Positions 46,129 to 55,326 of a stretch of DNA of 55,616 nt are shown piece by piece. Position 1 is the stretch's first letter. Each line of letters begins with the position of its first letter. Position numbers and translations under genes: made by a program. The stretch is from an uncultured Collinsella sp. (GTDB lineage: Bacteria; Actinomycetota; Coriobacteriia; Coriobacteriales; Coriobacteriaceae), in NCBI GenBank assembly GCA_900541025.1, contig UQIL01000015.1, positions 1 through 55,616 of the forward strand, read 5' to 3'. The notes beneath the pieces were generated by a model. It was not told the origin of the DNA and did no database searches. It saw only the letters and a list, made by a program, of their open reading frames with translations.

Positions 46129-47442
46129 ATGGCCTTCGAAAGCGTTAACTACCAGTGCCCCGCGTGTGGCGGCCCGCTCCACTTTGCCAGCGCCGAGCAA
46201 AAGCTCGTCTGCGACTATTGCGACTCGCGCTTTGAAGTCGAGGCCCTCTATCGCGAGCGCCAGGACAAGGCAGATGCCAAAGCCGATGCGGCGGCCGCAA
46301 CATCCAAGCCCGCATCCGACGATGCGGTGCAGGAGCTTGCCGAAAACGCCGGTTATATCTGCTCGTCGTGTGGCGCCGAGCTGATCTCGGACGGCACCGT
46401 CGCCGTTACCACCTGCCCGTACTGCGGCAACTCCGCCGTGGCCCCCGGTCAGCTCTCGGGAGACTTCTCCCCCGACCTGGTGATTCCGTTCAAGCTCGGG
46501 CGCGACGACGTCATGGCCGCACTCAAGGAGCACTACAAGGGCAAGATCCTGCTGCCCAAGAGCTTTGTCACCGGCAACCATATCGACGAGGTCCAAGGCG
46601 TCTACGTGCCGTTTTGGCTCTACGGCGCGCACGTGGACGGCGAAGTGTACTTTGACGCGACCAACGAGACCGTGACCGAGGAATCCGACCGCACCGTCAC
46701 GACCACCGACCACTACGATGCCTACCGTAAGGGCAATATCTCGTTTGAGCGCGTGCCCGTCGACGGATCGTCCAAGATGCCCGACGGCCACATGGACGCC
46801 ATCGAGCCGTTCGATTACGACGCGCTGCGCCCGTTCTCGGTCGCCTATATGCCCGGCTACATCGCCAACCGCTACGACGAGGACTGCGAGACCTGCAAGG
46901 CGCGCGCCGAGCGCCGTATGGAGGAAAGCACGATCTCGGCCCTGCGCGAGACCGTCATCGACGAATACGACGACGCCACGGTCGAAAGCAAGCAGCTCGA
47001 TTACACCTGGGAAGACAGCGACTACGCACTGTTCCCCGTTTGGATGCTCTCCACCTCGTGGAACGGCAAGAGCTACCTGTTTGCCATGAACGGCCAGACC
47101 GGCCGTATGGTCGGCGAGCTCCCCTGCTCAAAACCCAAGCTCGCCATCGCCTCGGTGCTGTTCTTTGTGATCGGATTTATCCTCTCCCAGATTCTCTTTA
47201 TGGGCGAATACGCCTTCGATCCAGACTACCTCACCTTTGATGTCGAGGGCATCCTCATCAATATCGTCGCACCGCTGATCATCGTGATCATCGCGGACGT
47301 GTTGCTGGTAGGCCAGCTCAAGACGGCCAACGAGGCCACCCACGCCGATTACTACTGCGGCGAGCTCGACCTGACCGAGAAGCACGACACCTTCAGCCAC
47401 ACCGAGACCTCGGTCGTCATGAAGGACAACAAGGACGATTAA
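46129..47442 (+). CDS. TFIIB-type zinc-ribbon membrane protein (YdjG-like)
   Basis: This 437-residue protein starts with a zinc ribbon (YQCPACGGPLHFASAEQKLVCDYCDSRFEVE; shown motifs are C-P-A-C and C-D-Y-C), followed by a charged linker and a second ribbon (CSSCGAELISDGTVAVTTCPYCG in two halves). A large beta-rich region with VIPFKLGRDDVMAALKEHY spans about 120-320, and two hydrophobic segments near residues 340-360 and 375-395 anchor it. The layout matches B. subtilis YdjG, part of a membrane-stress operon with a PspA-like protein and the SPFH protein YdjI. GGAAAGGA lies upstream. It is 24 bp after the previous gene and 48 bp before the SPFH gene. Confidence 0.85.
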   Translation: MAFESVNYQCPACGGPLHFASAEQKLVCDYCDSRFEVEALYRERQDKADAKADAAAATSKPASDDAVQELAENAGYICSSCGAELISDGTVAVTTCPYCGNSAVAPGQLSGDFSPDLVIPFKLGRDDVMAALKEHYKGKILLPKSFVTGNHIDEVQGVYVPFWLYGAHVDGEVYFDATNETVTEESDRTVTTTDHYDAYRKGNISFERVPVDGSSKMPDGHMDAIEPFDYDALRPFSVAYMPGYIANRYDEDCETCKARAERRMEESTISALRETVIDEYDDATVESKQLDYTWEDSDYALFPVWMLSTSWNGKSYLFAMNGQTGRMVGELPCSKPKLAIASVLFFVIGFILSQILFMGEYAFDPDYLTFDVEGILINIVAPLIIVIIADVLLVGQLKTANEATHADYYCGELDLTEKHDTFSHTETSVVMKDNKDD

Positions 47443-47490
47443 CCATTCTGACCAATACCACCCGGCCTTTGACGAGAAAGGAAGATCACC

Positions 47491-48726
47491 ATGGGACTCT
47501 TGAAAGCTGGATTGGGAGCTGCCGGCGGCGTCATGGCCGACCAGTGGAAGGAATTTATCTACTGCGAATCGATGCCTGCTGACGTCTTGGCCTGCAAGGG
47601 CAGCAAGCGCACCGGTGGCCGCAGCTCCAACACGCGCGGCGAGGACAACGTCATCTCCAACGGCTCGGTCATCGCCGTCAACGACGGCCAGGGCATGCTC
47701 GTGGTGCAAAACGGCAAGATCATCGAAGTCGCGCTGGAGCCCGGTGAGTTCGTCTTCGATACCGGCAGCGAGCCGAGCGTCTTTAGCGGTAACCTGGGCG
47801 ACTCCATCAAGGAGACCTTCGCCAATATCGGCAGCCGTTTTACCTTTGGCGGCGACGCGGGCAAGGACCAGCGCGTCTACTTTATCAACACCAAGGAGAT
47901 CATCGGCAACAAGTACGGCACCGCCTCACCCGTGCCCTTCCGCGTGGTCGACAACAACATTGGTCTGGACGTCGACATCTCCGTGCGCTGCAACGGCGAG
48001 TATTCGTACCGCGTCACCAACCCGCTGCTGTTCTACACCAACGTATGCGGCAACGTGACCGATAGCTACACGCGCGACAAGATCGACAGTCAGCTTAAGT
48101 CCGAGCTGCTCGCCGCCCTGCAGCCCGCCTTTGCCAAGATCTCGGAGATGGGCATCCGCTACAGCGCCATCCCCGGCCACACCACCGAGCTCGCCCGCGC
48201 GCTCAACGAGGTCCTCTCTGCCGACTGGCGCGACCTGCGCGGCGTCGAGATCGTGAGTTTTGGCGTCAACTCCATCGCCGCCTCGCAAGAAGACGAGCAG
48301 ATGATCAAGGACCTACAGAAGGCCGCAGTCATGCGCGATCCCACCATGGCGGCCGCCAACATCGCCAGCGCCCAGAGCGACGCGATGCGCGCGGCAGCGG
48401 CCAACCCCAACGGCGCGATGGCAGGCTTTATGGGCATGGGCATGGCAGGTGGCATGGGCGGCATGAACGCTAGCCAGCTGTTCGCCGCCGGCCAGGCACA
48501 GCAGCAGACTGCCCCGCAGCCGGCTCCGACTCCCGCACCGGCACCCGCTGCCGCACCTGCGGCCGGCGCATGGACCTGCAGCTGCGGCGCCACCAACACC
48601 GGCAAGTTCTGCTCCGAGTGCGGCAGTCCCGCACCCGCCCCGGCACCGGCCAAGTGGTTCTGCCCCAACTGCGGTAGCGAAAACGGTGGCAAGTTCTGCA
48701 GCAACTGCGGAACGCCCAGGCCCTAG
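47491..48726 (+). CDS. SPFH-domain protein with two C-terminal zinc ribbons (YdjI-like)
   Basis: This 411-residue protein has an SPFH-like core (about 30-290; VVQNGKIIEVALEPGEFVFDTGS, YFINTKEIIGNKYGTASPVPF, LDVDISVRCNGEYSYRV), as in the virion-core/YdjI family. An Ala/Gly/Met-rich segment (about 295-335) and a Pro/Ala linker follow. Two zinc ribbons then end it: C363/C365/C374/C377 and C391/C394/C403/C406. The first pair is CxC instead of CxxC. YdjI in B. subtilis helps place a PspA-like protein at the membrane. GAAAGGAAG lies before the ATG at 47491. It is the last of the three-gene module; no pspA-like gene is next to it. Confidence 0.9.
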   Translation: MGLLKAGLGAAGGVMADQWKEFIYCESMPADVLACKGSKRTGGRSSNTRGEDNVISNGSVIAVNDGQGMLVVQNGKIIEVALEPGEFVFDTGSEPSVFSGNLGDSIKETFANIGSRFTFGGDAGKDQRVYFINTKEIIGNKYGTASPVPFRVVDNNIGLDVDISVRCNGEYSYRVTNPLLFYTNVCGNVTDSYTRDKIDSQLKSELLAALQPAFAKISEMGIRYSAIPGHTTELARALNEVLSADWRDLRGVEIVSFGVNSIAASQEDEQMIKDLQKAAVMRDPTMAAANIASAQSDAMRAAAANPNGAMAGFMGMGMAGGMGGMNASQLFAAGQAQQQTAPQPAPTPAPAPAAAPAAGAWTCSCGATNTGKFCSECGSPAPAPAPAKWFCPNCGSENGGKFCSNCGTPRP

Positions 48727-48806
48727 CGCCCCTAACTGGTAATGAGCGGGGGATCCGCCGCCCCCGCATTTGCTTCTATGGGTTTCGTTCGATGAAGGAG
48801 GACACC

Positions 48807-49649
48807 ATGAAGACAACGTTCAAAAAGTCCGCACTCGCATTTCTGACATGCGTCCTGGCGCTCGCCTTTGCCCTGACGGGCTGCAGCGGCGGCGGCAAAG
48901 ACCCCAAGGCCAACTTCGTCGGCAGCTGGCAGTACTCGGGTGGAACCTTGGACGGCGAAGAGCTCACCGATGAGTACATGGATATGCTCAAGGAGTGGGG
49001 CCTCAACTGTATCCTGATCCTCGACGAAGACGGCACGGGCGTCCTCGACATGTTCCTTGAGGTCGCCGACCTGAAATGGGAGGCCAAGGACGCCACCACC
49101 GTAACGATTACCGCCGAAGATGAGTCGCACGACCTGAAGCTCAAGGACGACAAGCTCGTCCTCGAGGTGGAAGGCGACAAGCTTATCTTTACGAAGTCCG
49201 ACAAGGATCTGTCCGGTACGGTGAAGAAGGATCGCGAGAACGCCGAGAAGGAAGAAGAGATCGATGAGGCCGTCGAAGACGAAGATGTCCAGAGCGTCGA
49301 AATCTCCCCCGCCGTCACCGTCGCCGATGACGATCTGTGCACCATCACCATCACCGAGAAGTTCAAGGACGACTGGGGCGACATCGGCTTTGTCGTCAAC
49401 ATCACCAACAAGAGCGACAAGGACCTGACCTTCTACGCTCCTTCCGGCAAGACCAACGTCAACGGCACCATGAAGGAACCCTGGTTCTCGGCTCACCTGA
49501 TGCCCGGCACCAACGCCACCGAGGAATTCACGTTCTCGAGCGGCGAGCTTGACAGCCTTGACGACCTCGTCAATACGACCATCGGCATCGACGCCTACCT
49601 GACCGATTCCTATGAGGACGTCGCCTCCTACACCGCGACCATCGCGTAG
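48807..49649 (+). CDS. Putative lipoprotein of unknown function
   Basis: This is a 280-residue secreted lipoprotein. The signal peptide MKTTFKKSALAFLTCVLALA leads to the lipobox ALTGCSG, so the mature protein starts at the cysteine near residue 25. A first domain (about 33-120; WQYSGGTLDGEELTDEYM, ILILDEDGTGVLDMF) resembles lipocalin-like or DUF5640-type beta-barrels. A Glu/Lys-rich linker separates it from a second domain (about 165-280) of immunoglobulin-like strands (DIGFVVNITNKSDKDLTFYA), like DUF5067 or telomere-repeat-like extracellular domains. Neither family is certain. AAGGAGG is 5 bp before the ATG at 48807. It lies 80 bp after the SPFH gene and may be co-transcribed. A strong terminator follows. 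Confidence 0.85.
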   Translation: MKTTFKKSALAFLTCVLALAFALTGCSGGGKDPKANFVGSWQYSGGTLDGEELTDEYMDMLKEWGLNCILILDEDGTGVLDMFLEVADLKWEAKDATTVTITAEDESHDLKLKDDKLVLEVEGDKLIFTKSDKDLSGTVKKDRENAEKEEEIDEAVEDEDVQSVEISPAVTVADDDLCTITITEKFKDDWGDIGFVVNITNKSDKDLTFYAPSGKTNVNGTMKEPWFSAHLMPGTNATEEFTFSSGELDSLDDLVNTTIGIDAYLTDSYEDVASYTATIA

Positions 49650-49700
49650 CGGCACGTAACATCAGCCGCGGATTGGCGGACACATCCGCGCACTTGCCAG

Positions 49701-49740
49701 GCGGGGCCGCAGGAGTTGATCCTGCGGCCCCGCCGCTTTA
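49701..49740. terminator. Bidirectional terminator between the lipoprotein and response regulator genes
   Basis: GCGGGGCCGCAGGA pairs with TCCTGCGGCCCCGC around a 5-base loop. It lies between converging genes and has a short CTTTA tail. Confidence 0.8.
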
Positions 49741-49759
49741 TGCCGATGCGTAACGAGCG

Positions 49760-50380
49760 CTAGCGCTCCATGTTGGGAACGATGCTGCCCTCCGTTACTG
49801 CGCGCACGGCCAAGCGCATGATGTTGTCGTAGCCGGTCTTATTGAGAATCTCCGAGATGCGGCGTTTGATGGTGCCCTCGCTCATAAACAGCTCGGCCGC
49901 GATCTCGCGGCGGCTTTTACCCTCGCAGGCAAGGCGCAAGATCGACAGCTCGACATCGTCGAGGGCCGCCGTGCCCGAGAAGATGCTCTCGGGCGGCTTG
50001 GGAAACGTGCAGTAACCCGCCAGCGTGGAGCGCATCACGGCGAATAGCTCGTCGATACCGACGTTCTTGTACACAAAGCTGTCGACGCCCGCCTCGCGCG
50101 CCTGGTCCACAAAGGTGATTTCGGGCATACCCGTCATGATAATGACGCGGCACTCGGGCAGTTGTTCTTTGATGCGCGCCGCCGCCACGATGCCGTTGGA
50201 ATCATGCTCGGTGCATACGTCCATCAGTATCATGTCCGGGCGCTCCTTAAGCACAACGTCCAAGGCATCCGAGGCGTCGGCGATCGCGGCAACAACCGTC
50301 ATGTCGGGCTGGTCACCGACGGAGCGCGCGAGGCTCTCGCGCAAGATAGCCTGGTCTTCGACGATTAACACGCGGATCAT
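49760..50380 (-). CDS. NarL/FixJ-family response regulator
   Basis: This 206-residue response regulator has a receiver (1-120) with acidic residues E8/D9, phospho-acceptor D54 (MILMDVCTEHD), T83 and K105 (FVYKNVG). The LuxR-type helix-turn-helix (about 140-200) is LDDVELSILRLACEGKSRREIAAELFMSEGTIKRRI (in parts). The ATG at 50380 overlaps the stop of the kinase gene (ATGA). It ends a three-gene unit with a histidine kinase and a multispanning sensor-like protein. Targets are unknown. Confidence 0.93.
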   Translation of the reverse strand: MIRVLIVEDQAILRESLARSVGDQPDMTVVAAIADASDALDVVLKERPDMILMDVCTEHDSNGIVAAARIKEQLPECRVIIMTGMPEITFVDQAREAGVDSFVYKNVGIDELFAVMRSTLAGYCTFPKPPESIFSGTAALDDVELSILRLACEGKSRREIAAELFMSEGTIKRRISEILNKTGYDNIMRLAVRAVTEGSIVPNMER

Positions 50381-51876
50381 GAGCTTCTCCTTTGGACCGT
50401 GGCGTTGGAGGCGAGCGGGATGGACACCGTAAGCGTGAAGGGCGGGGCGGTGTGGACTTCCAGGCTGCCGCCCAGATTCTGTGCGACATGCCTCATACCT
50501 GGGATACCCGTTCCCTCGCGATACGATACGGGTGCAGGCGCGCCGTCGTTAGAAACGGTCATCCGCGCAACAGCACCGTCTTCCGACGTCTCTTGCCACA
50601 GACGCACGTGGACCCGATGCGCCTGTGCATGCTTGGTGGCATTGGTCGAGGCCTCGCGGATAATCTGCAAAAATGCGGCGGCGACACGCGCGTCCTCAGG
50701 CAGCGCACCCTCAACATCGATCTGCACACTCACCAGGCCAAAGGCATGGACGATATCTCCCAGTTGCTCTGCCGGTTCGGTGTCGCCCCCGCTGCGCAGA
50801 TCGGCAGCGATTGAGCGCAGCAGCGGGTCGATCTGCTCGAGTGACTCGTCATCCAGGCGCCCCTCCTCCAGATAACGATGGAGGATGGACAGGCGCTGCC
50901 CGATCACGTCGTGCACGCGAGCGCGCATACGCAGATAGGCCGCATTGTCAGCAACTTTTTTGACTTCTTCGATCTGGGCTTGGAGCTCTTGGCCCGCAAG
51001 CTCAAGCAGGTGGTTGGCTTGCGCCAGGCGATCATGAGCATGCGCATACTCTGTTACATCCAGGCCGATAATGCGCTCGAAGAGGCGGCCCGAAACCATA
51101 ACGTCATCGTGCACAAACAAGCGAATCTCGGCGGGAGAAACCTCGACCACCGCCCGCGCCTCACCAAAGCGGTCCAGATTAATCCGCACGCGGTTCTGGC
51201 TGCTTTCGGGCATTTGCATGCTGAGTTTGCGCAGGTCGTTCCATGTACCGCTCATATCGCCTAGGTCGGTGGGCATATGAAGCTCCACCAGGTTTTTTCG
51301 CATGCAGCGGTTCATGAGCAGCGGGCGGCCCCTCGGGTCCAGATACAGGATGCCCACGGGAATCACGTTGATGGTTTCGATCGTCGAGAACGCGGTGATA
51401 TCCTCCTGGCGGTTGCGGACATCCATCAAGAGCGCCGCAATGGAGCGGAGCAGGAAAAACGCTCCCTCTGCGATAAGGACCGTGGTCCACGCCGAGCCCA
51501 TGGCAAGCACCACCGGCGGTGTCACGGCGGCAACGAGCAACAGTTCGGCCAGCATGACGGGGCGACGATAGTGCACCATAAGCACCATGCCGTAGGCAAA
51601 GATCACGGCATTGAGCCACAACGCTCCGCCCATTGCCCTGGCGCAAACGTCAAGCGGCGCCACCAGATATGAGCCAGACGACGCGAACAAGATGAGCGCC
51701 GAAATAATTAGGTGAAGCACAAGGCTCGCCTCGTAGGCACAAATCACCTTACGGTTATAGGACGAGCGGCGCGATGCGATGAGCGGGACGTGGATCGTCT
51801 GCAGACACGCAGCCAGGGCAAAGACAACATCGAGCGCAACGATTTGGGGAAGAATGAGCGAAATCTGCATCGTCAC
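50377..51876 (-). CDS. Membrane histidine kinase of the NarX/DesK type
   Basis: This 499-residue kinase has about six membrane segments (1-165), a short PAS-like part (about 165-265), a coiled-coil and a HisKA_3 dimerisation region with the phospho-histidine in RVHDVIGQRLS. A HATPase domain follows, with the N box EASTNATKHA and G box GTGIPGMRHVAQNLGGSLEV. GTG at 51876 overlaps the stop of the upstream gene; ATG at 51870 is an alternative. It phosphorylates the NarL-type regulator encoded next. The upstream gene product may supply or modulate the signal. Confidence 0.9.
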   Translation of the reverse strand: MTMQISLILPQIVALDVVFALAACLQTIHVPLIASRRSSYNRKVICAYEASLVLHLIISALILFASSGSYLVAPLDVCARAMGGALWLNAVIFAYGMVLMVHYRRPVMLAELLLVAAVTPPVVLAMGSAWTTVLIAEGAFFLLRSIAALLMDVRNRQEDITAFSTIETINVIPVGILYLDPRGRPLLMNRCMRKNLVELHMPTDLGDMSGTWNDLRKLSMQMPESSQNRVRINLDRFGEARAVVEVSPAEIRLFVHDDVMVSGRLFERIIGLDVTEYAHAHDRLAQANHLLELAGQELQAQIEEVKKVADNAAYLRMRARVHDVIGQRLSILHRYLEEGRLDDESLEQIDPLLRSIAADLRSGGDTEPAEQLGDIVHAFGLVSVQIDVEGALPEDARVAAAFLQIIREASTNATKHAQAHRVHVRLWQETSEDGAVARMTVSNDGAPAPVSYREGTGIPGMRHVAQNLGGSLEVHTAPPFTLTVSIPLASNATVQRRSS

Positions 51877-53756
51877 TCACCCGCCCTCGGCATCAAGACG
51901 ATCATGCGCAGCTGGCCGGGCTCGCCCTCAAGGCGGTATGCCACGTTGCGCCCTTGTAGAGCGCTTTCGAGCTCTTGCGCAGCGGGCGTCTGCGAAAGAT
52001 CTGCATCATCGTTGGAAAAAAGCGCGGCACGCAGCTCGACACTGCATCGGTCATGATCGCCCAAGTGATACATAAGCGCCGGATGGTCGGTGGTGTAGGC
52101 AAAAAACGCAAAGTCATACACGCAGTCGTACAGGGCGCTTACCGTACTGGCGTGCATCGGGCGCCGTATGGCGATAATCGAGGCGCAATCGATATCGATG
52201 GTGCGCAGGTCGCTTGCGAGCTCGTTGGCAATGAGCTGAATGCGGTCGCGATCAAAACCGCTCTCCCCGTGCTGTGCCAACGTGAGCGACCCCTTGCGCT
52301 TGCAATAGGCGACGAGCATCTTGGCGCGCTGCAGCATGCGGTAACGCTCGTGCGAAGACGATTCATCGGTCAACGGCGGTAGCGAGCTCAGCAGGTCGTA
52401 CATCCCTTCGAGCGCGCGGGCAAGCGCCTGGTCCACGTCTTGGACCAGCAAGGTCTCGGCCTCTTGGTCTGCCAGGTGCGTCTTAAGGTCGTAGTCGGCG
52501 GCGAGCAGCTCATTTTGACGCTGCAGCTCCATACGACGATGTGCCAGTTCACGGTTAAGCTCGTTGAGATCCGACACGTCTTGGGCAAGCAGGGCCGATC
52601 CGCCCAGCAGTGGAAAGGCACGGCACATCACATCGGGATCGGACGCCACGACAAAGGCATGGGCGCGGCTGTGCGCCTGGGTCCGCAACTCCTCGCGCAC
52701 GCCCACCGGCATTGGCTTTGACACTGGCGTGGCATAGACTTCCTGCAAGTCGCGCGTTAGAACTTTGAGGTCAAGCGGCAAGGTGTCGAAAATGCCGGCG
52801 ATGTCGTGATATGACGGAACGACACCGCAATCGAGACAGATTTCCATCGCCACCACGCACAAGACGCAATAGACGAGCGAGAAGTTGAGCCTCCATGCCC
52901 AGGGCACGCGCAACGCATATGAGATGGCAAAGAACGCGCCGCCCAGCAGCACGAGCGCCGCCGTGCCCGAGAAACGTTGGATGCGAAAGGACGAGGACCG
53001 GCCCACCAGGATAAAAAAGGCCACAAAGTTAAAGGCCGTCCACACGAGGACGGCGAAATAACCCCAGCCGTACGTGTAATCGTTGCTCCAGGTGTCGCTT
53101 GTACGGTCAAAGTGGAAGACCTGCTGGTGAAAATCGTTGGTGAGCACAAATCCGATAAGCAGGATAGCCATAATCCACAGCGCAGCGCAGTAGCGGCGAC
53201 CCAGGCGGTGTTGCTCCAGGCCCGCAAGGCGCAGACCACACAACTGGTAGAGCAGCGGAATGAGCGTCATGGGCACGTAGTACAGGTACCACAGCACGGT
53301 GGCATAGAACGGCGTGAACGACTTGTACTTGAGAATGACTTCGATCATCCACAGGGCGCAGATGGTGGCGATGGCAACAAGACGGCGGCGCAACACATAG
53401 TCCAAACAGCGCAGATAGACCGATACGCCCCAGATCGAAAATGCAATTGCGGCAACAAGCAACGGCAGAGAGCTCGAATGGACGAGCGCATCCACGACCT
53501 CTTCGGACACCTCGCTATAGGCGGGAACGGCGTTAGAAAGTTTGGGGTCGAAGGCGAACAGCGCCGGCAAGACTGCCAAAAGCATGAGGAACATCGCGGT
53601 GATGACACCGGCGATAGCAAAGACGCGGTGGCGGTACACCTGATGTGTTATGCCAACAAGGAATCGCGGCATGGCGAAGAGCCTGCCGCCCCTGGGATCC
53701 GCCACGGGTGCGGATCGGGCGGCCGCGTTGCCGATATGTCGCTCGCGGGTACCCAT
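51873..53756 (-). CDS. Multispanning sensor-like protein with degenerate kinase region
   Basis: This 627-residue membrane protein has about eight hydrophobic segments in residues 25-330 (AIAGVITAMFLMLLAVLPALF, FFILVGRSSSF, and others). A cytoplasmic PAS-like part follows, then a coiled-coil with ELNRELAHRRMELQRQNELLAADYDL. The last 230 residues look like a dimerisation and ATPase module (LRTIDIDCASIIAIRRPMHASTVSALYDCVYDFAFFAY), but no phospho-histidine and no clear N or G box are seen. The start is uncertain: ATG 53756 is only about 10 bp after a TACACT -10-like box, suggesting leaderless translation, while ATG 53672 is also possible. Its stop overlaps the kinase gene start. It probably acts as a sensor subunit with the next kinase. 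Confidence 0.82.
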   Translation of the reverse strand: MGTRERHIGNAAARSAPVADPRGGRLFAMPRFLVGITHQVYRHRVFAIAGVITAMFLMLLAVLPALFAFDPKLSNAVPAYSEVSEEVVDALVHSSSLPLLVAAIAFSIWGVSVYLRCLDYVLRRRLVAIATICALWMIEVILKYKSFTPFYATVLWYLYYVPMTLIPLLYQLCGLRLAGLEQHRLGRRYCAALWIMAILLIGFVLTNDFHQQVFHFDRTSDTWSNDYTYGWGYFAVLVWTAFNFVAFFILVGRSSSFRIQRFSGTAALVLLGGAFFAISYALRVPWAWRLNFSLVYCVLCVVAMEICLDCGVVPSYHDIAGIFDTLPLDLKVLTRDLQEVYATPVSKPMPVGVREELRTQAHSRAHAFVVASDPDVMCRAFPLLGGSALLAQDVSDLNELNRELAHRRMELQRQNELLAADYDLKTHLADQEAETLLVQDVDQALARALEGMYDLLSSLPPLTDESSSHERYRMLQRAKMLVAYCKRKGSLTLAQHGESGFDRDRIQLIANELASDLRTIDIDCASIIAIRRPMHASTVSALYDCVYDFAFFAYTTDHPALMYHLGDHDRCSVELRAALFSNDDADLSQTPAAQELESALQGRNVAYRLEGEPGQLRMIVLMPRAGE

Positions 53757-53822
53757 AGTGCTTTTAGTGTACCGACAGGCAGGCTCAAAAAGCGGGCCAC
53801 ATGTCCCAAAATCCGCAGACGG

Positions 53823-53860
53823 CAAGGCGCCCGGCGAGCACATACTCGCCGGGCGCCTTG
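53823..53860. terminator. Strong hairpin between the GH1 and sensor genes
   Basis: CAAGGCGCCCGGCGAG pairs perfectly with CTCGCCGGGCGCCTTG around a 6-base loop. It lies 36 bp after the GH1 stop on the minus strand. No T-tract is seen, but the stem is very stable. Confidence 0.7.
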
Positions 53861-53895
53861 GTTAGGAGACTATAAGGTTGAGTGTCTCAGCTTCC

Positions 53896-55326
53896 TTAGG
53901 ACAGGTCCTCACCATTCGTTTCAATGACGTGCTTGTACCAGTCAAAGCTCTTCTTCTTGGAACGCTTGAGGGTACCGTTGCCGGCATCGTCGCGGTCCAC
54001 ATAGATAAAGCCGTAGCGCTTGGACATCTCGCCCGTGCCGGCAGACACCAGGTCGATCGGGCCCCAGGTGGTGTAGCCCAGCAGGTCAACGCCGTCCTCG
54101 GTCACCGCGTCGCGCATCGCGGCAATATGCTGGCGCAGGTAGTCGATACGGTAGTCGTCGTTGATGGAACCGTCCTCTTCGACAACATCCTTGGCGCCCA
54201 GACCGTTCTCAACCACAAACAGCGGCTTCTGATAACGGTCGTACAGGTCGTTGAGGGTGATGCGGAAGCCCAGCGGATCGATGGCCCAACCCCACTGGCT
54301 CTCCTGCAGGTAGGGGTTCTTGGCGCCGGCGAAGGCGTTGCCCTGGGTACGCTCGACATCGGGGTTGTCGGCACCGGCAGAGCAGCGGGTGCTGTAGTAG
54401 CTAAAGCTGATGAAGTCGACGGTGTTGGCGGCTAGGATCTCGCGGTCCTCGTCGGTCATGCCCACATCGATGCCCAGACGCTCGAGCTTCTTGACGGCAT
54501 AGGCCGGGTAGTAGCCACGGCTCTGAACGTCGACGAAGAAGTAATTGTCCTGATTGTCGAGCTGCGCCTGGCGCACATCGCCCGGACGGCAGCTGTAGGG
54601 GTAGTAGCTACCTGCGGCGAGCATGCAGCCAATCTTGACCTCAGGATCGATCTCGTGAGCGATCTTGGTTGCCCAAGCGCTGGCGACGAGCTCGTTGTGG
54701 GCGGCCAGGTACTCGACGGCCTCCTTGTTCTCGCCCTCCTCAAAGACCAGACCGGCACCCATAAACGGCAGGTGCAGGATCATATTGATCTCGTTAAAGG
54801 TAAGCCAGTACTTCACCAGACCCTTGTAGCGGGTGAAGATCGTGGTCGCGAGGTTCTTGTAGAAGTCGATGAGCTTGCGGTTGCGCCAGCCGCCGTACTC
54901 CTTGATGAGGTGAATCGGGCAGTCGAAGTGCGTGATGGTCACGAGCGGCTCGATGCCGTGCGCCTGGCACTCGCGGAATACGTCCTCGTAGAAGGCCAGG
55001 CCAGCCTCGTTGGGCTCGGCCTCGTCACCGTTGGGGAAGATGCGGGTCCAAGCCAGGCTCATACGGAAGGTCTTAAAGCCCATCTCGGCAAAGAGGGCGA
55101 TGTCCTCCTTGTAGTGATGGTAGAAATCGATGCCGGTCTGTGCGGGATAGTAGTAGCCGTCCTCGAAGTCGAGCATCTTGCGCTGGCCGGAGACCACCGC
55201 GAAGCGCTCGGAGCCGTGCGGCGCCACGTCCACGTTAGCCAAGCCGCGACCGTCCACGTCGTAGGCACCCTCGCACTGGTTGGCAGCCGTCGCGCCGCCC
55301 CACAGGAAGTCTTTACGGAAAGCCAT
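53896..55326 (-). CDS. GH1 6-phospho-beta-glucosidase, second copy
   Basis: This 476-residue family 1 glycoside hydrolase resembles the one at 19615-21063. The N-terminal signature is FLWGGATAANQCEGAY. E179 in WLTFNEIN is the acid/base, and the glutamate in VVENGLGAKDVVEE is the nucleophile. SAGTGEMSKRYGFIYVD holds the phosphate-contact residues of 6-phospho-beta-glucosidases. AAAGGA is about 8 bp before the ATG at 55326. It shares upstream blocks with the first GH1 gene, so both may answer to the same regulator. It probably cleaves a different phospho-glucoside, because the central loops differ. Confidence 0.95.
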   Translation of the reverse strand: MAFRKDFLWGGATAANQCEGAYDVDGRGLANVDVAPHGSERFAVVSGQRKMLDFEDGYYYPAQTGIDFYHHYKEDIALFAEMGFKTFRMSLAWTRIFPNGDEAEPNEAGLAFYEDVFRECQAHGIEPLVTITHFDCPIHLIKEYGGWRNRKLIDFYKNLATTIFTRYKGLVKYWLTFNEINMILHLPFMGAGLVFEEGENKEAVEYLAAHNELVASAWATKIAHEIDPEVKIGCMLAAGSYYPYSCRPGDVRQAQLDNQDNYFFVDVQSRGYYPAYAVKKLERLGIDVGMTDEDREILAANTVDFISFSYYSTRCSAGADNPDVERTQGNAFAGAKNPYLQESQWGWAIDPLGFRITLNDLYDRYQKPLFVVENGLGAKDVVEEDGSINDDYRIDYLRQHIAAMRDAVTEDGVDLLGYTTWGPIDLVSAGTGEMSKRYGFIYVDRDDAGNGTLKRSKKKSFDWYKHVIETNGEDLS

